Shown here: piece after piece, positions 9,372 to 19,370 of the stretch
Position numbering within the stretch: the first letter of the stretch is position 1
Layout of the letters: the number at the start of each line of letters is the position of its first letter
Assembly (NCBI GenBank): GCA_001184405.1
Contig: LFMX01000042.1
Span: forward strand, 1-44,287
Direction of reading: 5' to 3'
Origin: Candidatus Burkholderia humilis
GTDB lineage: Bacteria > Pseudomonadota > Gammaproteobacteria > Burkholderiales > Burkholderiaceae
Length of the DNA stretch: 44,287 nucleotides
Translations under genes and position numbers: made by a program
The notes under the pieces: generated by a model
What the model was told of the DNA's origin: nothing
The model's input: only the letters and a program-made list of their open reading frames with translations
Databases searched by the model: none

Positions 9372-11129
9372 TCTTGTCTCCTCCGTTTTTTTATTGATGT
9401 CCAGTGCGAATGTCGTGGCACCGCCGCACCGCGCATGCCGACCAGAAAGTCCAGATCGCAGCCTTCGTCCGCCTGCAAGACGTGATCGACATAGAGCCGT
9501 GCATAACCGCCATCGCTATGCACGGGCGGCGGTTCGTGTTCGCGCATGCGGCGCGCGAGCTCTTCCTCGCTGATGTCGAGATGCAGCGTGCCTGCATCGC
9601 AATCCAGTTCGATCCAGTCGCCATCGCGCACGGCGGCCAGCGGCCCGCCTGTCGCCGCTTCCGGTGCGACGTGCAACACCACCGTGCCGTAGGCGGTGCC
9701 GCTCATGCGTGCATCGGAAATGCGCACTATGTCTTTCACGCCTTCGCGCAAGAGCTTGGGCGGCAGACCTATATTGCCGACTTCCGCCATGCCCGGATAA
9801 CCCTTCGGCCCGCAGTTTTTCAGCACTAGCACGGAGTCTTTGGTGACATCAAGCGATTCATCGACGATGCGCCCTTTATAGTGTTCGAGGTTCTCGAACA
9901 CGACCGCGCGCCCGCGATGTTTCAGCAACTCCGGGCTCGCTGCCGATGGTTTCAACACCGCGCCGCGCGGTGAAAGATTGCCGCGCAAGACGCGGATGCC
10001 GCCGTCATCGATAAGCGGATTGTCGAGCGTGCGGATGACTTCATCGTTCGTATTCGGCGCGGTCTTCACGTTCTCCCACAGCGTCTTGCCATTGACCGTG
10101 AGCGCATGCGGATGCGGCAGCAAATTTGCTTCGCCTAAGCACCGCAGGCAGCCCGCCCGCGTAATAAAACTCTTCCATCAGAAAACGGCCCGACGGCATC
10201 AGATCGACGATGGTCGGCGTATCGCGACCGATGCGCGTCCAGTCTTCCAGCTCCAGCGGCACGCCGATACGCCCCGCAATCGCCTTCAGATGAATCACCG
10301 CGTTGGTCGAACCGCCGATCGCCGCGTTCGTGCGGATCGCGTTTTCGAAGGCTTCGCGCGTGAGAATCTTCGACAGTGTCAGCCCTTCGAGCGCCATCTC
10401 GACGATACGAATGCCCGACATATGCGCGAGCACGTAGCGGCGCGCATCGACGGCCGGAATCGCGGCGTTGTGCGGCAAGGATGTGCCGCGCGCTTCGGCC
10501 ATGCACGCCATTGTCGATGCGGTGCCCATCGTGTTGCACGTGCCCGCCGAGCGCGACATGCCCGCCTCCGCCGACAAGAACTGATGCAGATCGATCTCGC
10601 CCGCCTTCAGCGATTCGTGCAGTTGCCACATCGCCGTGCCCGAACCGATGTTCTTGCCATCGAGCTTGCCGTTCAGCATCGGGCCGCCGGTGACGACGAT
10701 CGCGGGCACGTCGCAGCTTGCCGCGCCCATCAGCAAGGCGGGCGTGGTCTTGTCGCAACCGGTGAGCAGTACGACGGCATCGATCGGATTGCCGCGTATG
10801 GCTTCCTCGACGTCCATCGCGGCGAGATTGCGCGTGAGCATCGCGGTCGGACGCAGGTTCGATTCGCCGTTGGAAAACACCGGAAATTCGACCGGAAAGC
10901 CGCCCGCTTCGTACACGCCGCGCTTCACGTGTTCGGCGATCTTGCGGAAATGCGCATTGCACGGCGTGAGTTCAGACCACGTATTGCAGATGCCGATGAC
11001 CGGTCGGCCATCGAATTCGTGATCGGGAATGCCCTGATTCTTCATCCAGCTTCGATACATGAAGCCGTTCTTGTCGGCGGTGCCGAACCATTGGGCGGAG
11101 CGCAGCTTGGGGGATTTTTTGTCCGACAT
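9368..11129 (-). pseudogene. IlvD/Edd-family L-arabonate dehydratase, frameshift in the middle
   Basis: Starts MSDKKSPKLRSAQWFG and shows the family iron-sulfur ligands in NTWSELTPCNAH, TGCDKTTPALLM and SAGTCNTMGTAST. After GGLPAVLR near 10130 the frame breaks; the rest (LLPHPHALTVNGKTLWENVK to GMRGAAVPRHSH) is in another frame. At the break the codons for L-G-E-A-N-L-L are still readable, so a few bases rather than one seem to be missing. Family members usually end at PRHSH; here a TGG follows and ten extra residues run through the next gene's ribosome site, a possible stop loss. Role: dehydration of L-arabonate to 2-keto-3-deoxyarabonate. First gene of the operon. Confidence 0.85.
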
Positions 11130-11210
11130 GTCTCGTGTCCTTGTGTGTCTTATGGCGGAAAGTGTAGGGACCGTTCTGATAACATTCCAATGAAGTTTTC
11201 AGCCTGACCA

Positions 11211-11226
11211 ATATCCATTTCGATAT
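11211..11226. promoter_or_regulatory. candidate LysR operator in the divergent pentonate promoter region
   Basis: ATATC and GATAT arms around six bases lie 11 bases before the LysR start at 11237 and about 80 bases before the divergent dehydratase start at 11129. The spacing (T-N11-A type) is that of a LysR autoregulatory site. Arms are only five bases long, so this is tentative. Confidence 0.3.
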
Positions 11227-11236
11227 CAATTCCAAC

Positions 11237-12164
11237 ATGAGCGAGTTGCCGCCGTGGTACATCCGCACGCGTCTGAAAACGCGCCAGTTGCTCTTGCTCG
11301 TCGCGCTGACGGAGGAAGGCAATGTGCATCGCGCGGCGGCGGCGCTGAATATGACGCAGCCGGCGGCATCGAAACTCTTGCGCGAGCTGGAGGAGATGCT
11401 CGGCACGCCGCTGTTCGAGCGCATGCCGCGCGGCATGCGTCCGACGCTCTACGGCGAAACGATGATCCGCCATGCGCGCGCCGTGCTGAGCAGTCTGGAA
11501 TCAGGCGCAGCAGGAAGTCGAGGCGCTGAAGGCGGGCACGCTCGGCGCGATCACGTCGCCGGCGGTGAACCTGCTGCCGTTCGCGGTTGCGCGCGTGAAG
11601 GCGGCGCATCCGGGCATTCGCATATCGATGGAAGTGGAAAACAGCAATGTGCTGCTGGAGCGGCTCGCGCAGGGCAAGCTGGATTTCGTGGTCGCGCGCT
11701 TATCGGCGGAGCATGACAAGCTGGCGTTGCGGTATGAATCGCTGGCCGATGAGCCGGTGTGCACGGTGGCGCGCCGCGGGCATCCGCTGCTCGAGTGTGC
11801 GTTTTTGGCTTTGGACGATATCAAGGATGCCGCGTGGATCGTGCCGCCGGTGGCGAGTGTACTGCGGCATCGCTTCGATCTGATGTTTCAGCGTGCGAGC
11901 TTCGCGCCGCCGTCGAACGTGGTCGAGACGTCCGCGATCATGTTCGTCACGCGTTTGCTCGAAAAGAGCGACATGCTGGCCGTGCTCGCCGCCGATGTCG
12001 CGCACTACTACGCGAACGCGGGCATGGTCGCGGTGTTGCCGATCGACATGCCCTGCACGATGGACGACTTCGGCATCATCACGCGCAATGATCGCTTGCT
12101 GACGCCCGCGGCTTCCTTGCTCGCCGATGCCGTGCGCGACGAAGCGCTGAACGGCTCGCGCTAG
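11237..12164 (+). pseudogene. LysR-family regulator of the pentonate operon (GbpR-like), frameshift
   Basis: MSELPPWYIRTRLKTRQLLL leads into a complete helix-turn-helix (GNVHRAAAALNMTQPAASKL). The frame breaks near 11497, where one extra G turns CTG AAT CAG into CTGGAATCAG; removing it restores QAQQEVEALKAGTLGAITSP and the remaining domain, intact from MNLLPFAVARVKAAHPGIRI to EALNGSR (TAG 12162-12164). The length (about 309) and the KAGTLGAITSPAVNLLP segment fit the GbpR/sugar-responsive branch. It is divergent from the arabonate dehydratase, the expected place for its activator. The stop overlaps the convergent dehydrogenase gene by four bases (CTAG). Confidence 0.8.
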
Positions 12165-13439
12165 TTCGATTTAGTCACGCGCCATACGCTGTTGCCTGCG
12201 TCATCGGCAATGACGAGCGCGCCGTCCTTGTCCTGCACGAGTCCGACCGGCGCGCCATACAACGCCTTCTGATCGTCCGATACGAAACCCGTCACGACCG
12301 GCTTCGGCGCACCCGATGGCTTGCCGTTCTCAAACGCGACATACGTCACCGCGTAGCCGCTCAAGGGCTAGCGATCCCAGCTTCCGTGTTCGCCGATAAA
12401 CGCGCCGCCGCGATACGCCTGCGGCAAGTTCGATCCGGTATAGAACCAAAGCCCGAGCGGCGCGACGTGCGAGCCGATCGCGTAATCGGGTTTGATCACC
12501 TTGGCGACGAGATCGGGGCGCTGCTGATGCACGCGTTCATCGACATGCTGGCCGTAGTAGCTATACGGCCAGCCATAGAACGCGCCTTCCTTCACCGACG
12601 TCAGATAGTCCGGCACCAGATCCGCGCCGATTTCATCGCGCTCGTTGGCGACCGCCCACAACTGTCCTGTCGATGGCTCCCATTGCAGGCCGGTCGGATT
12701 GCGAATGCCCGCGGCGAAGATACGGCTTCTGCCCGTCGCGATATCGACTTCGAGCACGGCGCGCGCCGATACTCCACTTCCAGCTCGTTCTCGCCGACAT
12801 TGCTGTTCGATCCCTCGCCGACATACAGCTTCTTGCCATCGCGGCTCGCGAGCAACACCTTGGTCCAGTGATGATTGACCGTATCGGGAAGATCGGTCAG
12901 TTCGACGCCCTGCTCCGCGATACTCGACTTGAGGATGGCGTCGGTATCCGCGACGTAGAGCGTATCGCCGATCAACTGCATGCCGAACGGCGAATGCAGA
13001 TGATCGATGAACACATGCTTTTCCCATTCGCCATTCGCGCCGCGTCTTAGCAACGTAATGCGATTCGCGCCCTTCGATTCCTTGCCCGATTTGCTTTGCA
13101 CCATGCCCGCGATCAATTGCTTGGGCGTGGTCACAACTTCCTCGTCCGGACTGCTCGATTCGGCGACGAGAAGGGCAAGCTATAAACTTGACGCGGATGC
13201 GTGAGTCCCGAAGCGATCTTCTCGATCTTCAGCCTTTCCGCGACCTTCGGCGTTTGTCCGTCTTTCCAGCCAACGTGTTTGGGCACCTGCATCGGCGGTA
13301 AAAAGAAATGCTTGGCGTCGGGCAACGGCGGGTTATAGCCGTTCTGATGCGCGGCATCGTATTTCGCTTGCTCATTGCAACCAGCAAGCGCGGCGGCGGC
13401 CACCAGCGCAATGACGCTGATCGATGTGCGCTTAGTCAT
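12161..13439 (-). pseudogene. PQQ-type sugar (sorbosone/glucose) dehydrogenase lipoprotein, two frameshifts and a stop
   Basis: MTKRTSISVIALVAAAALAG then Cys21 is a lipoprotein signal. Segments of the six-bladed propeller follow in order: [20 protein letters not shown], then shifted near 13175 into [20 protein letters not shown] and [18 protein letters not shown], then shifted near 12770 into [20 protein letters not shown] and [20 protein letters not shown]. The blade with the conserved GEHGSWDR ends at an in-frame TAG (12368-12370), after which PLSGYAVTYVAFENGKPSGA continues in the same frame to the end. Such enzymes oxidise sugars in the periplasm. A premature stop cannot be explained by an indel error. 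Confidence 0.85.
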
Positions 13440-13884
13440 GACGCACCTCCGCATGACCGAACTTCTCGAACGCAAGCGCAACATAACCGATGCTCAGCAA
13501 CGCAACGGTAACCACAGAAAAGATCACGTTTAAAGGCACCATTGCGTACGCATCGCGGCTATGCACGAACACATTCACGATCGCCGCGACAATGCCCAGC
13601 AGATTCACCCAGAAATCCATGCGTTCGATGCGCGTGACCGCGTTGCGTCCACCGAACCACACATGCCCGAGATTGATCAGCCGCGGAATGATCGCGACGA
13701 TCAGCCCCACGCTCACGAGCCACGCCGCGCCTTTGCCCCAGAACACATTGCCGGTCTTCGCAAAGATGATGTCGAAGATCAGCGTGGCGACGAACATGCC
13801 GAAAGGAATGGGATTGAGGAGATCGTAAATCGCCGTGGCGGTTCGTGATCGGTATTGCACATTACGCAGTGTGATGGTGCTCAT
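13432..13884 (-). CDS. DUF2231-like inner-membrane protein
   Basis: An intact 150-residue frame beginning MSTITLRNVQYRSRTATAIY, with four hydrophobic spans (IPFGMFVATLIFDIIFAKTG; AAWLVSVGLIVAIIPRL; FWVNLLGIVAAIVNVFVHSR; VIFSVVTVALLSIGYVALAF). The pattern resembles DUF2231 membrane proteins, which are commonly found next to PQQ-type dehydrogenases and may carry electrons or a redox group. Its stop overlaps the start of the dehydrogenase by eight bases (13432-13439), so the two are translationally coupled. Its partner gene is broken, so it may be an orphan now. Confidence 0.75.
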   Translation of the reverse strand: MSTITLRNVQYRSRTATAIYDLLNPIPFGMFVATLIFDIIFAKTGNVFWGKGAAWLVSVGLIVAIIPRLINLGHVWFGGRNAVTRIERMDFWVNLLGIVAAIVNVFVHSRDAYAMVPLNVIFSVVTVALLSIGYVALAFEKFGHAEVRHD

Positions 13885-13983
13885 GATGAGTGTTCTTCTT
13901 TAAGAAGTGCTTTCATCCGAGCAGAAGCAGGTGATGTGCCCGCCATATTGTCACGGCCATTTCCGCTATACGCTCAAGCTCAT

Positions 13984-14006
13984 AAGCCTTGCCCGATAAG
14001 GCTTTT
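13984..14006 (+). terminator. hairpin with short T-run upstream of the NodD-like LysR
   Basis: Perfect arms AAGCCTT and AAGGCTT around a seven-base loop, followed by TT. It sits about 110 bases before the LysR start and after the divergent start of the DUF2231 gene, so it could be a leader attenuator or a weak terminator. The T-run is short. Confidence 0.35.
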
Positions 14007-14118
14007 GCGGATTCGCACGCGTTTGCCCCGCGTTGACCGCCGTTATAACCGACCGTATATTTCGAACAAGAAAAGCCCTGAAAAACAAGGCTCGATCAAC
14101 ATATCCCCAGTCAAAGCG

Positions 14119-15066
14119 ATGTCCAGGCAAAGCATCGATTCATACATGATCGGTGTGCTGCTCACGGAGTCGAGCGTGTCGAGCGCGGCGCGTCTGCTCG
14201 GGCAATCGCAGCCGACGGTGAGCATCGCGCTGCGGCACTTGCGTAAACTCACGGGCGACCCGCTCCTCGTGCGCAGCGGCAGCCGCATGGTGCCGACGAG
14301 CCACGCGCTGACGCTGATCGAACCCGATGCGCAGGCGCTCGCGAGCATCGATGCGATCCTGCATCCGAATACCGCGTTCGATCCGTCATCGAGCGCGCGC
14401 ACTTTTCGCATCGGTTCACCCGATTATCTCGATGTGTTCTTCGTGATCGCCGTGATCGATGCGTTTCATCAGGCCGCGCCGCTCGCCAAGCTCGAATTCC
14501 GGCACTTGATGATGCTCGACGGCGGTTATGAAAACGGCTTGGAAACGGAGCTGCGCGATCTCGTCATCGGCAACTGGCGAACGCCGCCTGCGCATCTGCA
14601 TTTGCAGCCGCTGTGTCAGGACGAGCTCGTGTGTCTGATGCGCGATGCGCATCCCATCGCGCCCGGCAAGCTTACGCGCGATGCCTACGAGCGCACCGAG
14701 CATCTTTCCGTGACCACGTACAACACGACCGCATGGGGGACCATCGATACCGAACTCGCACGCAACGGACTCACGCGCACGGTCACGACGACGCTGCCCT
14801 ACTTCGGCATGGCGCCGTATGTCCTCGTACGCTCGGACCTGTTGTTCACGACCACGCGTGCGCTCGCGTCGCACTATGCGCGCGTGTTGCCCTTGCGTAT
14901 CGAGTCGATACCGGGCGCGACGCCTGCGCTCACGTATTACCAGTTGTGGCATGAGCGCACGCATCGCAGGACGACGACGCGCTGGCTTCGGCGTCTCGTC
15001 ACGCAAGTCGCGCGCACGCTGGCCGATGAACCCACGCGTCCTTCACGTCTCGCGCGCGCGGCATGA
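14119..15066 (+). CDS. LysR-family regulator (NodD/LeuO-like), intact
   Basis: An undisturbed 315-residue frame beginning MSRQSIDSYMIGVLLTESSV. The helix-turn-helix (SSAARLLGQSQPTVSIALRH) and the NodD-type effector domain (FRIGSPDYLDVFFVIAVIDA; LVIGNWRTPPAHLHLQPL) are complete. The same subfamily recurs at 38499-39445, where IVIGNWPNPPEHLHLSVL matches nearly word for word. The start was chosen at 14119 because the longer upstream frame has no homology. It is convergent with the Rieske operon rather than divergent from it, so it may act on DUF2231/sugar dehydrogenase (its divergent neighbour) instead. One of few whole regulators here. Confidence 0.85.
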   Translation: MSRQSIDSYMIGVLLTESSVSSAARLLGQSQPTVSIALRHLRKLTGDPLLVRSGSRMVPTSHALTLIEPDAQALASIDAILHPNTAFDPSSSARTFRIGSPDYLDVFFVIAVIDAFHQAAPLAKLEFRHLMMLDGGYENGLETELRDLVIGNWRTPPAHLHLQPLCQDELVCLMRDAHPIAPGKLTRDAYERTEHLSVTTYNTTAWGTIDTELARNGLTRTVTTTLPYFGMAPYVLVRSDLLFTTTRALASHYARVLPLRIESIPGATPALTYYQLWHERTHRRTTTRWLRRLVTQVARTLADEPTRPSRLARAA

Positions 15067-15094
15067 AAAAACGCCGCAAAAAAACGCGCGGCGT
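15066..15094 (-). terminator. rho-independent terminator of the Rieske/rubredoxin operon
   Basis: Read on the minus strand: ACGCCGC, a ten-base loop with a T-run, GCGGCGT, then TTTTTT. It lies about 72 bases after the reductase stop at 15166 and ends against the stop codon of the convergent LysR gene. Strong seven-base GC stem plus T-tract makes this convincing. Confidence 0.7.
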
Positions 15095-15165
15095 GAATGC
15101 GTTCGAAGCGCCGTCAACGAACGCGACGCGGGTCGGTCAGATGCAAGCTGCGTCGTTATGGTTGT

Positions 15166-16334
15166 CTAAGGTTGAAACGCGCCTGCGGCCATCGCCTTGA
15201 TGAGCGCAGCCTTGCTTTGCGTCGCCGCGCCGAGCAACGCGAAGTCGAGCGCGCGGCCATTCACCACGTGTTCGCAAAGCGCGTGCAGGCTGCCGGGTGC
15301 ATCGTCGAAGCGCCACGTTCCGGCTTCATCGGGCGGCACGATCACGGTCGGCGATGCGGGCACTTTCACTGTAATCGGCATCACCGGAAAATCGACGCGC
15401 GTGGCTTCGCCGTGCAAGGTGCGCGCGAGTGCGCGTGCTGCATGCATGATCGGCAACACATATGGCTGCACTTTTCCTTCGATGGCCGCGCAATCGCCGA
15501 GCGCATAGATATCGCCGGCGCTGGTGCGACACCAGGCATCCGTGCGAATGCCGTTCTCAATGGCGAGGCCCGCGTTGATTGCAAGCGTCGTGCGCGGCAC
15601 AAGCCCGATTGCCGATAGCACGATGTCGGCATCCAGCGATGCGCCGTTCGAAAGCGCAAGCGTATTAGCCGTGTTGCGCTTTGTTCACCGCCTGCACGGT
15701 TGTATCGAGCATCATGCGGATGCCGTGCTGTTCAAGCGCTTGCGCAAGCGCGTTGCCCGCCTGCTGCGGAAGCAGACGCGAAAGCGGCGTCGATGCGGGA
15801 TCGATCAGCATGACGTTGTAGCCCGCCAGCGCAAGATCGTTCGCAAATTCGCAGCCGATCAAACCCGCACCGAGCAACGCCACCGTTTTCGCGCCATGCA
15901 GACGCTTGCGAAAACGCGCGTAATCGTAGAGGCAATTGACGGAGAGCACGTCGTCGGCTGCATCGCCTGTCAACGGGATACGGCGTGCGTCCGCGCCCAG
16001 CGCAAGCACGAGCTTCGAGTAGCGAAGCGGCGTCTCGTTGACGATCAAGCCATGCGCTTCCGTATCGATATGCTCGACGGTCGAATGCGTGACGATGTGC
16101 GCCTTCAATTGCGCACGCATGGCGTCGGCATCGAACGTGACGAGTTCGCGTGGCGCTTTCTTCATGGCAAGCGCATTCATTCGATAGCGTCGGCTTCGAA
16201 TAGAACGCGCCATCGTCTTCGCTGATCAAAGTGATGGGCACGTTCGCATCGAGCTCACGCAATTCGCGCGCGACCGTATAGCCCGCGATGCCCGTCCCCA
16301 CGATCACGACAGGCGCTTGTTCATTCACGTTCAT
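15166..16334 (-). pseudogene. FAD-dependent rubredoxin reductase, two frameshifts
   Basis: Begins MNVNEQAPVVIVGTGIAGYT with the FAD-binding GTGIAGY motif. Frame one ends after SKPTLSNE near 16185; the next frame carries ALAMKKAPRELVTFDADAMR, the NAD-binding AKTVALLGAGLIGCEFANDL and KAQHG*, ending at a stop near 15667. The last third (VLSAIGLVPRTTLAINAGLA, DIYALGDCAAIEGKVQPY) is in the original frame to TAG at 15166. The architecture is that of NADH:rubredoxin reductases (RubB type). ATG overlaps the rubredoxin stop as ATGA. It should feed electrons through the adjacent rubredoxin to the Rieske oxygenase; with two indels it cannot. Confidence 0.85.
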
Positions 16335-16501
16335 ACGCTCACCACCTGCATCTCGAAGTCCTGCTTGCCGGTGCCACAGTCGGGGCACAACCAGTCATCG
16401 GGCACGTCTTCCCAGCGCGTGCCCGCCGCGATGCCCGCTTCGGGCAAACCCTGCGTTTCGTCGTAACGAAAGCCGCAGATCACGCATTCCCATATCTTCA
16501 T
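16331..16501 (-). CDS. rubredoxin
   Basis: A short intact frame of 56 residues starting MKIWECVICGFRYDETQGLP. The four iron-binding cysteines are in CVICG and CPDCG, with the conserved WEDVPDDWLCP loop between them, so the iron site is whole. It is a small cytoplasmic one-electron carrier. The stop TGA overlaps the reductase start (ATGA), and it lies 21 bases after the Rieske gene, so the three are a tight electron-transfer unit. It appears functional although its reductase is broken. Confidence 0.93.
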   Translation of the reverse strand: MKIWECVICGFRYDETQGLPEAGIAAGTRWEDVPDDWLCPDCGTGKQDFEMQVVSV

Positions 16502-16522
16502 GATGTCGCTCCTTGCCTGGCA

Positions 16523-17578
16523 TCAGCGCACATAAGCTTGGCCGAGAGCGATGTTCGCAAGCGCACGCCGATACGCACCCGACGAACGGTTCGCGAGTAT
16601 CGGCGCTTCGGTGGCACGGTCGATCGGCAAGTCTTCCGGGCACTGCAATTCGACGATCGCGCGATCTTCCTCGAAGACCTGTCGATTGAACGCGTAGACA
16701 TCGTCGAGCGGAAGATCGGTATCGAAGTTACGCGCGATGGGCACGAACAGACGCGTGTGACGCGCGGACACGGGACTCGCTGCGTTAAGAATCGCGAGCC
16801 GTCCGTTCTCGGGAAAATGCATCGTGAGACGCGCGAAGAACAGAACATCGACATCGAAGATGCACCGCCACAAAAAGCCTTCGGGCGCGCGATGCTGCAT
16901 CGACTTCGGGAAGTTGCTGACGGTGCTGACATACTCCGCGCGCAAGCCGCTGCCACGCCGCTCGACCGTATAAGTCGGCACGACAGGATTGCGCCGGTCG
17001 GCGAAGCTGTGGTGATGAATCCACGCGAAATGCGCGACATCGATAAACCCTTCCGTCTGCCGTCCCGCAGATGCCTTGATATCGGTCGATGGCGGAAGGA
17101 TCTGCTGAAAGCCTTCGCTATTCCACAGCGGGAAGTCGGGCAAGGGCTGTTCGCAGCCGCCCAGCGAGACCCACACGAGGCCGTACGCTTCCTGCGCGGC
17201 ATACGTCGTCAAGCGCAAACGATCGGGAATCGTCCCGCCTTCCTGCGATGGAATATGCCTGCATTTGCCATCCGCGCCATACGCAAGGCCGTGATAGGGA
17301 CACACGAGATTGCCGTTCTCCACCCAGCCTTGCGATAGCGGCGTGCCGAGATGCGGACAGACATCGCGCGCGGCCAGCAACGCGCCGTTCGCGCGGTAAA
17401 TCACGAGCCGTTCATCGAGCAAGGTCGCGCTAAAAGGCTTGTCGCCGATGTCCGATGCAAACGCGACGGAATGCCAGTACTGCGCAAGAATCTGCCAGTC
17501 ATACGGATCGAACGTGCAGTCGCGGGGAAGATTGGGCGCGCGCTGAAATGTCAGCGGCGCGACGGTGGGGGTCGCCAT
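16523..17578 (-). CDS. Rieske-type aromatic-ring oxygenase, alpha subunit
   Basis: An intact 351-residue frame starting MATPTVAPLTFQRAPNLPRD. The [2Fe-2S] ligands are in CPHLG (Cys74, His76) and CPYHGL (Cys93, His96). The mononuclear iron site follows as D180-V-A-H183-x4-H188 (IDVAHFAWIH), with a later acidic ligand likely in FEEDRAIVE. The size fits a single-component-alpha oxygenase of the phthalate/vanillate or N-demethylase type. Such enzymes usually draw electrons from a ferredoxin-type reductase; here a rubredoxin and FAD reductase are downstream. The substrate is unknown; the upstream ABC importer suggests an imported organic or sulfonated molecule. Confidence 0.9.
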   Translation of the reverse strand: MATPTVAPLTFQRAPNLPRDCTFDPYDWQILAQYWHSVAFASDIGDKPFSATLLDERLVIYRANGALLAARDVCPHLGTPLSQGWVENGNLVCPYHGLAYGADGKCRHIPSQEGGTIPDRLRLTTYAAQEAYGLVWVSLGGCEQPLPDFPLWNSEGFQQILPPSTDIKASAGRQTEGFIDVAHFAWIHHHSFADRRNPVVPTYTVERRGSGLRAEYVSTVSNFPKSMQHRAPEGFLWRCIFDVDVLFFARLTMHFPENGRLAILNAASPVSARHTRLFVPIARNFDTDLPLDDVYAFNRQVFEEDRAIVELQCPEDLPIDRATEAPILANRSSGAYRRALANIALGQAYVR

Positions 17579-17714
17579 TGTCGTGTCTCCAAGGTTCTAG
17601 ATCGTGTATGAGCGATCGATTCGTTCGACCGCGTGACACTACGATAGCGACGTGCTTCGTATCGCCCAATCGTTCGGGCGACATTGAGTCTATGTGCTGT
17701 TTAAATGGACTGCA

Positions 17715-18547
17715 TCAGTGGTAGTAGAGATCGTTCTGCGCGTTGAACATGTCGAACGGGAGTTGCGTCGCGCGATCCGTGCGCACGCTTGCGAGCCAGC
17801 GTTGACGATGCCACGCCCTGACGGTGTCATCGATAAACGCGACGCTCGCGATATCTCCGCTACGCGTGGCAATGAACGCAGGCGTTGCTTCGATCGATGC
17901 GGGCAACGCGCGATAGTACGACCAGTCCGCCTGCCTGAGCAGCGTGCGAATCACTAGTTCATCGTCGACGAGCGCGGCGCATTCGCCGGCCTGAAACGCG
18001 AGCAAGGCATCGAGCGGACGATCGAACGCTGCAGTTTCACGCGATGCAAACGCGCCGCATACGGGCTTTCGCGCGATACGCAAACCGGCGCGCCGTTGAG
18101 ATCGTCGAGGCTTTGCAGCGTGCCGTGCCGAAGCACGAGCGCCACGCCGCGCCCGGATGGATACGCTGTCGGCGCGAACGCGACCGATGCATCCGGCGTG
18201 AATGCAAGACCCGCAATCGCGATATCCGCTTGCCCGTTTTTCACGGCGGTGCGTGCATCATCGGCGTCTGCGAGCAGCAGTTCAACCGGCAAGCCAAGAC
18301 GATGACCGATGTCTTCGGCAAGCGTTGCCGCAAACGCATCGGGCGCGCGAAGGGATCGATCGACCTTGCCCACGAACAAGGTTGGCGCAGGCTGTGACGG
18401 CACCGCAACGATCAGCTTGCCGCGCGCGTTCGCAACGGCGAACGGCTTCATATCGCCGAGATCGAGCAGCACAAGCACGAAGACAATCGCAAACACGACC
18501 CACGGCAAACAGTGAAGACGGATCGTGCGATGCGGCATGCTAGCCAT
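17715..18547 (-). pseudogene. family 3 extracellular solute-binding protein, frameshift
   Basis: MASMPHRTIRLHCLPWVVFA with a following hydrophobic run (IVFVLVLLDLGD) gives a signal or anchor. The first lobe (LIVAVPSQPAPTLFVGKVDR; GLPVELLLADADDARTAVKN; IAGLAFTPDASVAF) is typical of amino-acid-type binding proteins. After VCVSRESPYAA near 18050 the frame changes, and the second lobe continues as FASRETAAFDRPLDALLAFQ to NAQNDLYYH (stop 17715). It overlaps the permease stop by eight bases. It is unusual to find this fold behind an SsuA-type importer in the same operon. Start codon choice (18547 or 18538) is uncertain. Confidence 0.75.
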
Positions 18548-19370
18548 TCTGGGCCAGTCCCACGCGCCATCGCAGCACATGGCGCTCGAGCATCGACAGG
18601 CTCTTGTTGATCAACAAGCCGAAGATGGCAAGCAGCACGATGCCCGCGTACATATCGGGAATCTGGAACGTCTCCTGCGAATTGAGCGTGTAAAAGCTGA
18701 GGCCCGAGTGCGCGCCGATCATCTCCGCCGCGACCAGCGCCGTGATGCTGTACACGCCCGCAAGCCGGATACCGGTGAGTATCTCGGGCATCGCGGCAGG
18801 CAGCACGACCTTCGCGAAGATTAAACCTTGCGATGCGCCCATCGAACGCGCGCAATCGATGAACACGCGCTCGACCTGCTTCACGCCGGATATCGTATTG
18901 AGCAGTACCGGCCAGAACGCGGCCCATACGATGATCGCAATCTTCGACGATTCGCCGATGCCGAGAAACAGCATGAACACCGGAAACAGCGCGAAGGCCG
19001 AGACTTGCCGCAGCAATTGATACAGCGGATCGATGATGCGTTCCACGCGCCTGAACCAGCCGAGAGCAAAGCTGCAGACCACGCCGCCGATCACCGCGAT
19101 CAGCAGGCCGCTCAGCGAACGAATGGCGCTTGCGGCGAGATGCTTCCATACATTGCCGCTATCGAAAAGCCGCCCGATGGCGATGGCCACTTGCGACGGC
19201 GGATTGAAATACGCGGTGCTCACGATGCCCCATCGTGGCAGCAATTCCCACAGCAACACGAACACGAGAAGCGCAATGGAGCGCTCGAACAGCGCGGACA
19301 AACGCACGCCGCGTCGCGCGGTGCGGATCGCGCGTAGCTTCGGCGTGCGGAGCATCGACAGATCAGACAT
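18540..19370 (-). CDS. ABC transporter permease (SsuC/TauC-like), intact
   Basis: A 276-residue frame beginning MSDLSMLRTPKLRAIRTARR with six hydrophobic spans and the coupling motif of sulfonate/nitrate/taurine importers in the cytoplasmic loop (DCARSMGASQGLIFAKVVLP, the EAA-type loop). Start overlaps the ATPase stop by eight bases (19363-19370), so it is translationally coupled. It should form the inner-membrane channel with the ATPase upstream and the SsuA-like binding protein. Intact in sequence although both partners carry lesions. Confidence 0.9.
   Translation of the reverse strand: MSDLSMLRTPKLRAIRTARRGVRLSALFERSIALLVFVLLWELLPRWGIVSTAYFNPPSQVAIAIGRLFDSGNVWKHLAASAIRSLSGLLIAVIGGVVCSFALGWFRRVERIIDPLYQLLRQVSAFALFPVFMLFLGIGESSKIAIIVWAAFWPVLLNTISGVKQVERVFIDCARSMGASQGLIFAKVVLPAAMPEILTGIRLAGVYSITALVAAEMIGAHSGLSFYTLNSQETFQIPDMYAGIVLLAIFGLLINKSLSMLERHVLRWRVGLAQNG

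Noticed and set aside
9978..11207. 409-residue plus-strand frame across the arabonate dehydratase
   Set aside because: Antisense of a clear IlvD/Edd protein; composition is that of a shadow.
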